Under the pieces are notes generated by a model. The model saw only the letters and a program-made list of their open reading frames with translations, searched no databases and was not told where the DNA came from. Positions 1-6,618 of a stretch of 64,000 bases of DNA are shown here, one piece after another. How positions within the stretch are numbered: the stretch's first letter is position 1; each line of letters opens with the position of its first letter. The position numbers were made by a program, and so were the translations under genes. Source of the DNA: Alsobacter soli (GTDB lineage: Bacteria; Pseudomonadota; Alphaproteobacteria; Rhizobiales; Beijerinckiaceae); the NCBI GenBank assembly GCA_945883115.1, contig CAMCXA010000004.1:1-64000 (forward strand), written 5' to 3'.

Positions 1-164
1 GAAACAGGTGATGCCAACTTGATCGCCTGACAAAACCCTACACGCGCCTCGGGACTATCCTGAATCTCAAATGATTTTGAATAATAATCAATGGATTCAT
101 CGATCTTGCCCGCTCGAAATGCAATCAATCCACGGTAGGCAATAGCTAGTGCTTCACATCGCAC
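1..164 (-). CDS. TPR-repeat protein, partial
   Basis: This minus-strand frame stays open from a GTG at 164 to the window edge (54 codons). It reads like one tetratricopeptide repeat: AYRGLIAFRAGKIDES, then IDYYSKSFEI, then a DSPEAR turn. That matches the usual Tyr, Gly, Ala and Pro spacing of a TPR helix pair. TPR units mediate protein-protein contacts, so no enzyme role can be inferred. A stop lies 12 bases upstream of the GTG, so this is either the true N-terminus or the break point of a frameshifted gene. A TTG at 128 is a later possible start. The GTG start would overlap the divergent permease gene by 16 bases, which is unusual. Confidence 0.4.
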   Translation of the reverse strand, partial: MRCEALAIAYRGLIAFRAGKIDESIDYYSKSFEIQDSPEARVGFCQAIKLASPV

Positions 165-1375
165 TGACCCATGTCATTTCCCGGGTCCGGCAAACACTCG
201 TGGGTGTGATGGGTATTGCGACAGGTGTTGGTTGTTCCATCATGATGGCCGGGCTTATGGAGGGCTCCCAGATCGATTTCATCCGGCAGCTTGTGGACTC
301 AATACCGCTTGTTTCAGTGAGCGACGAGAAACGCGACCCGTCGGTCCAGCCCTCCGAACGACACTTTGCCAGCGTCCAATTTCATAATCTCTCGAGCGAA
401 ACGGAGCGCCGGGGATTTAAAAACCATTACGCTGTTCTCGCTGATCTGGAAGAGTGGCTACCCGGCGCAGTGACCCCCTCGGTGCAGACCAAAGCACTAC
501 TCCGTTCAGGGACACGGGATACGGCGGCATCCCTCATCGGAATTGATCCCCACCGCGAAGCCCACGTCTCGAAACTTGCGACCCAAATGAAAGCAGGGAC
601 GCTCGATTCACTCTTCAAGGCTTCAAACGCGGTGATCCTCGGTGATACCCTCGCGGAACGACTTGGAGTTGGTGTGGGAAGCAGCATCACACTGATGGCA
701 TCCAGTGGCGCGCCGATCCTTGCCCGGATTGTTGGTCTGTCCCACTCCGGCATTCGTCAGATCGATGACAATCAAGCCGTCACACTCATCAAAACAGCAC
801 AGGTACTGGCTGGCAAAACTGCGCTTCTCAACGAATTTCGGATTCGTGTCGATGACGTGATGTCATCGCGGGACATTGCTGTCCGGGTGGAAAAGCAAAC
901 CGGGTACAAAGCGGTTTCATGGCAGGAAGCTCACGAGGACATTCTGTCCGCGTTCCAGATCCGTAATGTGATCATGTTTATGGTGGTCGGCGCCATATTG
1001 CTGGTCGCCTCGTTCGGAACCTACAATATCATCTCGACCATCACCCATGAAAAAGCCCGCGATATCGCGATTATGAAATCGCTCGGTCTCCGCGAGCAGA
1101 CAGTGCGTCGCATTTTTGTTCTCGAATCCGCGATTATCGGGGTGATTGGTATCTTTTTCGGGTGGCTGCTGGGCTATGCCCTTTGCATCATCATGGGCTT
1201 GATTGAATTCAAAAGCTTCATGACCGATATGACGCATCTCCCGATCCTCTATTCGCCTCGTCATTATGCCATCGCCGGCGGTGTCGCACTGGCCTCCTCG
1301 CTTCTTGCAGGCTTCCTGCCCGCCCGGAAGGCAGCAAGCGTGCAGCCCGTCGAAATCATCCGTGGTGCTTCATGA
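149..1375 (+). CDS. ABC transporter permease, FtsX/MacB type
   Basis: This is the membrane subunit of a MacB/LolC-like ABC system, which typically moves lipids, lipoproteins or peptides from the inner membrane rather than importing solutes. The 408 residues show the family layout: one N-terminal helix (about 14-34), a large periplasmic domain (about 35-270), then three C-terminal helices near 273-297, 327-351 and 373-392. The FtsX-type region contains HEKARDIAIMKSLGL. The GTG start is chosen because the N-terminal LTHVISRVRQTLVGVMGIA pattern is conserved in such permeases. It overlaps the ATPase gene by ATGA, so the two are one unit. No periplasmic adaptor gene is visible upstream. The substrate is unknown. 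Confidence 0.85.
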   Translation: MLHIALTHVISRVRQTLVGVMGIATGVGCSIMMAGLMEGSQIDFIRQLVDSIPLVSVSDEKRDPSVQPSERHFASVQFHNLSSETERRGFKNHYAVLADLEEWLPGAVTPSVQTKALLRSGTRDTAASLIGIDPHREAHVSKLATQMKAGTLDSLFKASNAVILGDTLAERLGVGVGSSITLMASSGAPILARIVGLSHSGIRQIDDNQAVTLIKTAQVLAGKTALLNEFRIRVDDVMSSRDIAVRVEKQTGYKAVSWQEAHEDILSAFQIRNVIMFMVVGAILLVASFGTYNIISTITHEKARDIAIMKSLGLREQTVRRIFVLESAIIGVIGIFFGWLLGYALCIIMGLIEFKSFMTDMTHLPILYSPRHYAIAGGVALASSLLAGFLPARKAASVQPVEIIRGAS

Positions 1376-2067
1376 CCACGCCCCTGATTGAAACAAAAAA
1401 TGTCACACGCACTTTGGCAGGTGCGGTTCCGGTGACGCTTGTCAAAAACATCGACTTTGCCGTTCAATCGGGAGAATTTATTGCCATTACAGGCCCCTCG
1501 GGTTCCGGCAAATCATCCCTCATGTATCTTTTAGGTCTCCTCGATGTTCCATCCGAGGGGGACGTGATCTTGCTCGGCGAATCCACCCGCTCGCTTGATG
1601 AAAATCGCCGTGCTGCGCTCCGTCTGGCAAATATCGGCTTCGTCTTTCAGTTTCATTTCTTGCTACCCGAATTCACTGTCCTTGATAATGTAATGCTGCC
1701 AATGCAGGCACTTGGGCGTCTCACCACCGCCGAGCAAAGAGCGCGTGCCAGTGCTCTGCTGGCATCCCTCGGACTAGCCAACCACATCAACAAGCGGCCG
1801 GAACAACTTTCCGGGGGAGAACGTCAGCGGGTGGCCAGCGCCCGCGCCCTAGCCAATGAACCGGCCCTGATCCTCGCCGATGAGCCCACCGGAAATCTGG
1901 ACACTGCAGCCAGCGAGCAGGTGATTACAATCCTCAAAGATATTGCCGGATCGGATCAACGCTCGGTGATCATCGTAACACACGATTTATCATTGGCAGC
2001 CCGCGCGAACCGCCGCGTCAACATTATTGATGGCCAGATCGACAGCAAGATCGTCAGTAAAAACTGA
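1372..2067 (+). CDS. ABC transporter ATP-binding protein, LolD/MacB type
   Basis: This cytoplasmic ATPase partners the preceding permease. In 231 residues it carries Walker A GPSGSGKSS, the FQFHFLLPEFTVLDNV stretch typical of LolD/MacB ATPases, the signature LSGGERQRVASARAL, Walker B LILADEPTGNLD and the switch His in VIIVTHD. Translation is coupled to the permease by the ATGA overlap. Length and motifs fit the family with no missing catalytic residue. A LolD role is possible. However, real LolCDE systems normally include a LolC/E permease with a different periplasmic domain, so the product is named only to family level. Confidence 0.88.
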   Translation: MTTPLIETKNVTRTLAGAVPVTLVKNIDFAVQSGEFIAITGPSGSGKSSLMYLLGLLDVPSEGDVILLGESTRSLDENRRAALRLANIGFVFQFHFLLPEFTVLDNVMLPMQALGRLTTAEQRARASALLASLGLANHINKRPEQLSGGERQRVASARALANEPALILADEPTGNLDTAASEQVITILKDIAGSDQRSVIIVTHDLSLAARANRRVNIIDGQIDSKIVSKN

Positions 2068-2074
2068 AATCCGA

Positions 2075-2290
2075 TTACAAGGCGGCTGCCTCATACCCCG
2101 CCTGGGTAATGCTCTCAGCTAAAACGCGACTGTCCGCAATTGTCTGGACATCAACGCGGCCTTTATCAAGATCGACCGTCACCCGCGCTTCCGGATCAGA
2201 CTTCTGGATCACCTTTGTGACGGCCTTGGCGCAGCCGCCGCACGTCATCCCTTGAACGGAGAAAGAGAGGTTTTGTGTCTCGGCTGTCAT
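2075..2290 (-). CDS. Heavy-metal-associated (CopZ-like) protein
   Basis: This 71-residue single HMA domain is the fold of copper chaperones that pass Cu(I) to P-type ATPases. The metal site MTCGGC lies at about residues 15-20. It is followed by the typical AVTKVI helix, the ARVTVDLDKGRVDV hairpin and a C-terminal ITQAGYEA. A GAGGAG Shine-Dalgarno stands 6 bases before the ATG. No copper ATPase or CueR regulator is next to it, so it stands alone here. It ends 7 bases from the convergent ABC ATPase gene. Mercury binding (MerP-like) is an alternative, but there is no signal peptide. Confidence 0.85.
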   Translation of the reverse strand: MTAETQNLSFSVQGMTCGGCAKAVTKVIQKSDPEARVTVDLDKGRVDVQTIADSRVLAESITQAGYEAAAL

Positions 2291-2349
2291 GGGTCACTCC
2301 TCGGATTTGATCAGAAAAATCGGGAAAAATCGAAAGATCGTCAATATGG

Positions 2350-2364
2350 TTAATGCAGACTTAA
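2350..2364. promoter_or_regulatory. CtrA-type binding site
   Basis: The sequence TTAA-TGCAGAC-TTAA has two TTAA half-sites separated by exactly seven bases, the recognition pattern of the alphaproteobacterial cell-cycle regulator CtrA. It lies 96 bases before the TipF-like gene and 60 bases before the divergent metal-chaperone gene. By position it could control either one. TTAA pairs occur by chance, but this one is intergenic and correctly spaced. Confidence 0.5.
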
Positions 2365-2460
2365 CAAATCTGCGATAGTCTAACCCGAATCAAGTGGTAC
2401 GGTCGAGTATGTCTGCGTTATTGGACACCGTGATTATCGTCAGCGGGCTCTACGGTACGT

Positions 2461-3918
2461 ATGGTGCAATTCAAACCTTTTCAACGCCAAATTCCGGCTC
2501 CATTGTTCATCGGTGGGGCATTTATTGTTATTTTTGTCGTCGCCCTGATCATTTTTCAGTTGTCAGCTTCTCTGATCGTATCAGCCGCCTTTCTGCTCGT
2601 ATCATCCATTGCGGCATATCTATTCATTCAGAAATTTGAAGAAAAGCCCTCGCAAGTAAAGGAATCGGCGGCGGCATCCCAATCTGATTTATCCCGTACC
2701 GAGCACAAGCTGAATATCGTATCCAAAAGGATGTCCGCGCTTGAGACGCGGATGTCATCGATTGAAACAGTGTCGGATACCATTGGCGATCCTGTATCCA
2801 CCTCGATTTTGGAAGAACTTGAAACTGTTGGTCATGCTTTGCGTGACATCGCCGATATCATCGTTGAACACCACCGTATCCTTGTCGAAGTCGATCAGAT
2901 CGGCAACACTGAAAAACGGGCTCCGGAACCCATAGCCACACAACCTGCCCGCAACGCGCAAACGCCGCCAAATCCCGCGATAGAAGCGGATACGGACACT
3001 GAAAGCGGAACAATTGTCTCGATGTCAAAGCGACAAATGGAGACCATGCTCCGCCAGGAAATGCTGAGCGGCCGTATTGGCGCCTATTCCCAGGGAATTG
3101 TGAGCCTTCCGTCAAAAAAGAATGCTTTCAATCATCTTTCCTTTTGCATCGAGAATGGTCAGGGCGATGTTATTCTCGAAAGCGATCTGGTCCAGATGGG
3201 GGTCAGTCGCAATCTGCTCCTGCTTTTCGACCGGGTGCGCTTTGGTTACACCCATGAAATCGCCCGCTACCGAACCGGCAATGCGTTGCCTCTCATCTGT
3301 CCCATATCGATTATCACGCTTCTGGAGCCGTCGGCGACGTCCGAGATGATCGCAACATTGCGTCGCAATCCCGGACTCGCGGAAAAAATCATCTTTCTAT
3401 TCTCCGAGACTACGCTGGAAAACTGTGGTGATATCGGCCGCGAAAATATGGCGCGCCTTCACAAGGCCGGCATCACCTTTGCGCTCGAAATTGTCAACGA
3501 TCTGATGATCGACGTGGTGACGCTCGCAAATATGGGCTTTCGCGTCATTATGGCCCCGTTCAGGCTGCTTCAGGGGGCAGAGTCGGGACAAGTTAAAACA
3601 GAAATCCATCCATCCGATTTGCCCGGGCTCATGGATCGCTACAACATGGAAATTGTTGCGACCGGTTTAACTGACACCGCCGAGGTATCGGATCTTCGAA
3701 AATTCAATGTGTATCTTGCATTGGGGCCTTTGTTCGACACACCAAAACTCGTGCGCTTCACCACCCTTCAGGAGCAAATGCCCGACGATAGCAGTGCGCC
3801 TCCGCCACCAACTGTCAATTCAGAACAAAATTCCGACGTTGTCCGCCGCGTCGTAAAACCGCGCGAACAACTGAGATCAACACCTCTGCGAGATCATCTG
3901 CCAAAGGTTGGCTCTTGA
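2461..3918 (+). CDS. TipF-like membrane protein with degenerate EAL domain
   Basis: This 485-residue protein has two adjacent N-terminal membrane helices (about 15-38 and 40-58) and a predicted coiled coil (about 68-110, with repeated KRMSALETRMSSIE heptads). A Pro-rich linker leads to a C-terminal EAL-fold region (about 190-440). The catalytic EAL triad and the DDFG metal motif are absent (EIVND sits at the DDFG position), so it should not hydrolyse cyclic di-GMP. The same layout occurs in Caulobacter TipF, a c-di-GMP effector that positions the flagellum at the pole. The upstream CtrA-type site fits a cell-cycle role. The architecture is seen; the TipF assignment is inference. Confidence 0.7.
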   Translation: MVQFKPFQRQIPAPLFIGGAFIVIFVVALIIFQLSASLIVSAAFLLVSSIAAYLFIQKFEEKPSQVKESAAASQSDLSRTEHKLNIVSKRMSALETRMSSIETVSDTIGDPVSTSILEELETVGHALRDIADIIVEHHRILVEVDQIGNTEKRAPEPIATQPARNAQTPPNPAIEADTDTESGTIVSMSKRQMETMLRQEMLSGRIGAYSQGIVSLPSKKNAFNHLSFCIENGQGDVILESDLVQMGVSRNLLLLFDRVRFGYTHEIARYRTGNALPLICPISIITLLEPSATSEMIATLRRNPGLAEKIIFLFSETTLENCGDIGRENMARLHKAGITFALEIVNDLMIDVVTLANMGFRVIMAPFRLLQGAESGQVKTEIHPSDLPGLMDRYNMEIVATGLTDTAEVSDLRKFNVYLALGPLFDTPKLVRFTTLQEQMPDDSSAPPPPTVNSEQNSDVVRRVVKPREQLRSTPLRDHLPKVGS

Positions 3919-3978
3919 CACTCGCAGACCACCTCTTTAGCCCGCGTTAAAGGAATTCCCTGAAACGCCGGACAAAAA

Positions 3979-4860
3979 ATGAATAATAAAACCAGTGCTG
4001 ACATCGAAATCATTGCTGGCCTCTCGGCCTTGGCTGGCACTATTGACGTGATCCTCTGCGATATCTGGGGCGTTCTCCACAATGGTGTCAAAGGATATGA
4101 AGCCGCGTCCGATGCGCTCACGCGCTTCCGTCAGGGTGGCGGCCGCGTGATACTCGTATCGAACGCTCCCCGTCCGAACATTGATATTGTCTCGATCCTC
4201 GATCGCTTCGGAATTCAGCGATCGGCATGGGACGGGATTGTCACATCGGGCGATATTACGCGCGATATACTGATCCGGTCAGCCTGGAGGAAATTTTTCT
4301 GGCTTGGCCCCGAACGCGATAAACCCTTGTTTGACAGGCTCCGGCTTGAGGCAACACCGCTCGAGCAGGCGGACGTTATCGTCTGTACGGGACTGTTAGA
4401 CGACACAACGGAAACGCCTGAAACCTATCGTGAATTGCTCGAAACAGCTCTGGCGTTAAACAAAGTGATGCTGTGCGCCAATCCTGATCTCGTCGTCGAA
4501 CGCGGCGGTGAAATCATATACTGCGCCGGTGCCATTGCCGCGCTCTATGAACAATTGGGCGGCAAAACACTCTATTCCGGCAAACCCTACACCGATATCT
4601 ACGAGGCAGCCCTCGGTGTCGTCGCATCGTTGAACGGAAAAAGCCCCGACCGTGCACGCACTCTGTTGATCGGGGATGCGATCCGCACCGATATTGCGGG
4701 AGCGGTTGCATTCGGGTGCCCGTCACTCTTCGTCCTGCGCGGCATTCACATGCATGAACTCGGCTTGACGGAGGACTCTTTTGATAACGGCACATTCATG
4801 CAATTCATGGCAGATGCCGCGTTTCGTCCTGATTTTGCGATTGATTCCCTAAGCTGGTAG
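3979..4860 (+). CDS. HAD-IIA family hydrolase (TIGR01459-like)
   Basis: This 293-residue HAD-superfamily protein of subclass IIA resembles NagD-type phosphatases. Motif I is CDIWGVLHNG, where the nucleophile Asp is followed by Ile-Trp. Motif II falls in VILVSNAPRP, and the metal-binding motif is LLIGDAIRTDIAGA near residue 230. YSGKPYTDIYEAA supplies the conserved Lys before the last motif. The alphaproteobacterial TIGR01459 group has this length and has no settled substrate. It lies 60 bases after the TipF-like gene on the same strand, possibly in the same transcript. Its 3' end overlaps the convergent receiver gene by 12 bases. Confidence 0.85.
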   Translation: MNNKTSADIEIIAGLSALAGTIDVILCDIWGVLHNGVKGYEAASDALTRFRQGGGRVILVSNAPRPNIDIVSILDRFGIQRSAWDGIVTSGDITRDILIRSAWRKFFWLGPERDKPLFDRLRLEATPLEQADVIVCTGLLDDTTETPETYRELLETALALNKVMLCANPDLVVERGGEIIYCAGAIAALYEQLGGKTLYSGKPYTDIYEAALGVVASLNGKSPDRARTLLIGDAIRTDIAGAVAFGCPSLFVLRGIHMHELGLTEDSFDNGTFMQFMADAAFRPDFAIDSLSW

Positions 4861-5256
4861 CGGCAATTCTGCTAATGCATCCCGGATTTGCGTGAGTTTG
4901 CTCGCCAGCGACCGCGCAGAAAAAGGCGCTATGGCATACCCGTCAGCCCCCGCCCGATAGGCTTCCAAAACCTTTGAAGGCTCGACATCGGCGGTCACCA
5001 CCAGAAAACGCGTCTCGAAAAGCGACACGTCCGCCCTGACAGTCTGAATGAACTCGGCGCCATCCATCGGCTCCGTCTGCCAGTCCGTGATCACAAAGTC
5101 GATTTTCTTCTCGCGAAGGAGCGCAAGGCCGTCGACAGGGCTGATAACCGTTTCAATCTCCTTGATTCCAATCTGGCTCAACATCTGGGTCAGAACAGGC
5201 GAGACTTCCTCTGTCGAATCGACCACTAAAATACGTAATGAAGGATCAATATACAT
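4849..5256 (-). CDS. Stand-alone response-regulator receiver protein
   Basis: This is a CheY-like receiver domain with no output domain (135 residues). The phosphoacceptor is Asp58 in VITDWQTEPMDG. The acidic pocket is reduced: VVDST keeps one Asp where most receivers have two acidic residues. The invariant Lys that normally precedes Pro-Phe is Ala (YAIAPFS). It may therefore bind partners or switch without a full phosphorylation response. The ATG at 5256 is chosen because GGAG stands 8 bases before it; a longer frame starts at 5277. A 46-residue ORF lies 50 bases upstream on the same strand. The partner kinase is unknown. Confidence 0.85.
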   Translation of the reverse strand: MYIDPSLRILVVDSTEEVSPVLTQMLSQIGIKEIETVISPVDGLALLREKKIDFVITDWQTEPMDGAEFIQTVRADVSLFETRFLVVTADVEPSKVLEAYRAGADGYAIAPFSARSLASKLTQIRDALAELPLPA

Positions 5257-5306
5257 TTGAATAACTCCGGATGGCACCCAGACAGTCCCGACACCACGAG
5301 AACCGC

Positions 5307-5447
5307 TCAGGCTTGCAGTAGCTTTTCAATAATATGACTCCCGGCAATAATCTCTTTCGCCATTCGGTTGAATTGAATCAATCTGTCGATCTTCCCGTCA
5401 TTCGGGGTTATTCCGCACGATAAATGACCGCCGCTCCGCCTTCTCAT
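5307..5447 (-). CDS. Small protein, 46 residues, unknown
   Basis: This short ORF begins ATG AGA AGG, with AGAGG about 7 bases upstream, and ends TGA. The product starts with a basic MRRRSGG stretch. It continues through SCGITPNDGKIDRLIQ to an amphipathic helix-like tail (FNRMAKEIIAG, IIEKLLQA). It sits 50 bases upstream of the receiver gene on the same strand, so the two may be co-transcribed. I do not recognise the family. In favour of a real gene are the ribosome-binding site, the helical hydrophobic periodicity and the otherwise empty 249-base gap. Against it is the short length. Confidence 0.4.
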   Translation of the reverse strand: MRRRSGGHLSCGITPNDGKIDRLIQFNRMAKEIIAGSHIIEKLLQA

Positions 5448-5517
5448 CCAACCGCCTCTTGATCGTTGAACCGGTCCTGCGGCATATGAACGTCAGAAGT
5501 GGAGTGTGAATCGGAAA

Positions 5518-6543
5518 ATGTCGGCGAATCGGACTGAAAAGTTAGCGTCTGGAAAGGCCTTTGATCTCGTTCAAGGCCTTACACCGTTGCCCGCATCGCT
5601 CAGCGGTCCTGTCGTGGCGATCGGCAATTTTGACGGTCTTCACCGCGGCCATCGCGCCGTCATCGACCAGACCCAGAACCTCGCCGCCCGGTTGAGCGCA
5701 CCTGCCGCAGTGCTGACCTTCGAGCCGCATCCCCGCGCCTATTTCAAGCCGGACGAAGCGCTTTTCGAATTGACCCCGATCGCCCTGAAAGCATCGATTC
5801 TGGCGCACTGGAACGTCAACGGAATGATCGTTCTCCCTTTCAACGCGGAAATGGCTGCGACTTCCGCGCCGGATTTTGTCGAAAACATTCTGATCAAAAC
5901 CCTTGGCGTCACGGGAATCGTCGTCGGCCACGATTTCCATTTCGGACGCGGCCGCGAGGGCTCGCCTGACGCTTTGAAAGCGCTGGGCGCGCAAAACAAT
6001 CTTCCCGTCGAGATTGTCACGCCCTTGGTCGTCGGCAAGGATCTGGCCTCATCGAGCGCCATTCGCGCCGCCTTGGCGGAGGGCGATGTCGGCAAAGCGG
6101 CCCGTTTGCTGGGCTATCGCTGGTTGGTGCGCGGTGAAATCATTCATGGCGAAAAAATCGGCCGCACCCTCGGCTACCCTACCGCCAATATCCGTCTATC
6201 GCCGAACTGCCAGCTCAAGCACGGGATTTATGCGGTCCGCCTCGCTGTTGACGGTGTTGTTCATACCGGCGTCGCAAGTTATGGCCGACGCCCCACTTTC
6301 GATAATGGCGCGCCTTTGCTCGAAGTTTTCGTGTTCGATTTCAAGGGAGATCTCTACGGCAAAACCATTGATGTCGAATTTTGCGCGTTCCTGCGCGGCG
6401 AGAGAAAATTTGACGGCATTGATCCGCTGATCGAACAAATGGACCTCGACAGTCGCAATGCGCGCGAAGCTCTGGCCCGCAACCCCGACATTCCGGCCCT
6501 GAGCCTTCTGCCACTTGCCCCCGCTTCACGCTCAATCCCGTAG
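5518..6543 (+). CDS. ribF: Bifunctional riboflavin kinase / FAD synthetase RibF
   Basis: RibF makes FMN from riboflavin and then FAD, in the cytoplasm. The N-terminal nucleotidyltransferase domain has GNFDGLHRGHRAVI (ATP-binding HxGH-type motif) and SSSAIRAAL. The C-terminal flavokinase domain starts near residue 185 with GRTLGYPTANI, its ATP/riboflavin signature. About 341 residues is slightly longer than the usual 310-330. ATG 5518 is preferred over the in-frame GTG at 5506, which would leave only one base after GGAG. No FMN riboswitch is visible. The gene precedes ileS-lspA, an order common in bacteria. Confidence 0.93.
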   Translation: MSANRTEKLASGKAFDLVQGLTPLPASLSGPVVAIGNFDGLHRGHRAVIDQTQNLAARLSAPAAVLTFEPHPRAYFKPDEALFELTPIALKASILAHWNVNGMIVLPFNAEMAATSAPDFVENILIKTLGVTGIVVGHDFHFGRGREGSPDALKALGAQNNLPVEIVTPLVVGKDLASSSAIRAALAEGDVGKAARLLGYRWLVRGEIIHGEKIGRTLGYPTANIRLSPNCQLKHGIYAVRLAVDGVVHTGVASYGRRPTFDNGAPLLEVFVFDFKGDLYGKTIDVEFCAFLRGERKFDGIDPLIEQMDLDSRNAREALARNPDIPALSLLPLAPASRSIP

Positions 6544-6618
6544 CTTCCGCGCCCGGAATGGTTTATTCGGATTTTCATCCATTTTGACAGCATCTTTTCC
6601 GACCGAGTATCTGACCCC

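Noticed and set aside
2394-2639. Frame of 81 codons overlapping the TipF-like gene
   Set aside because: Different frame over the membrane segments of the real gene, with no family-like pattern.
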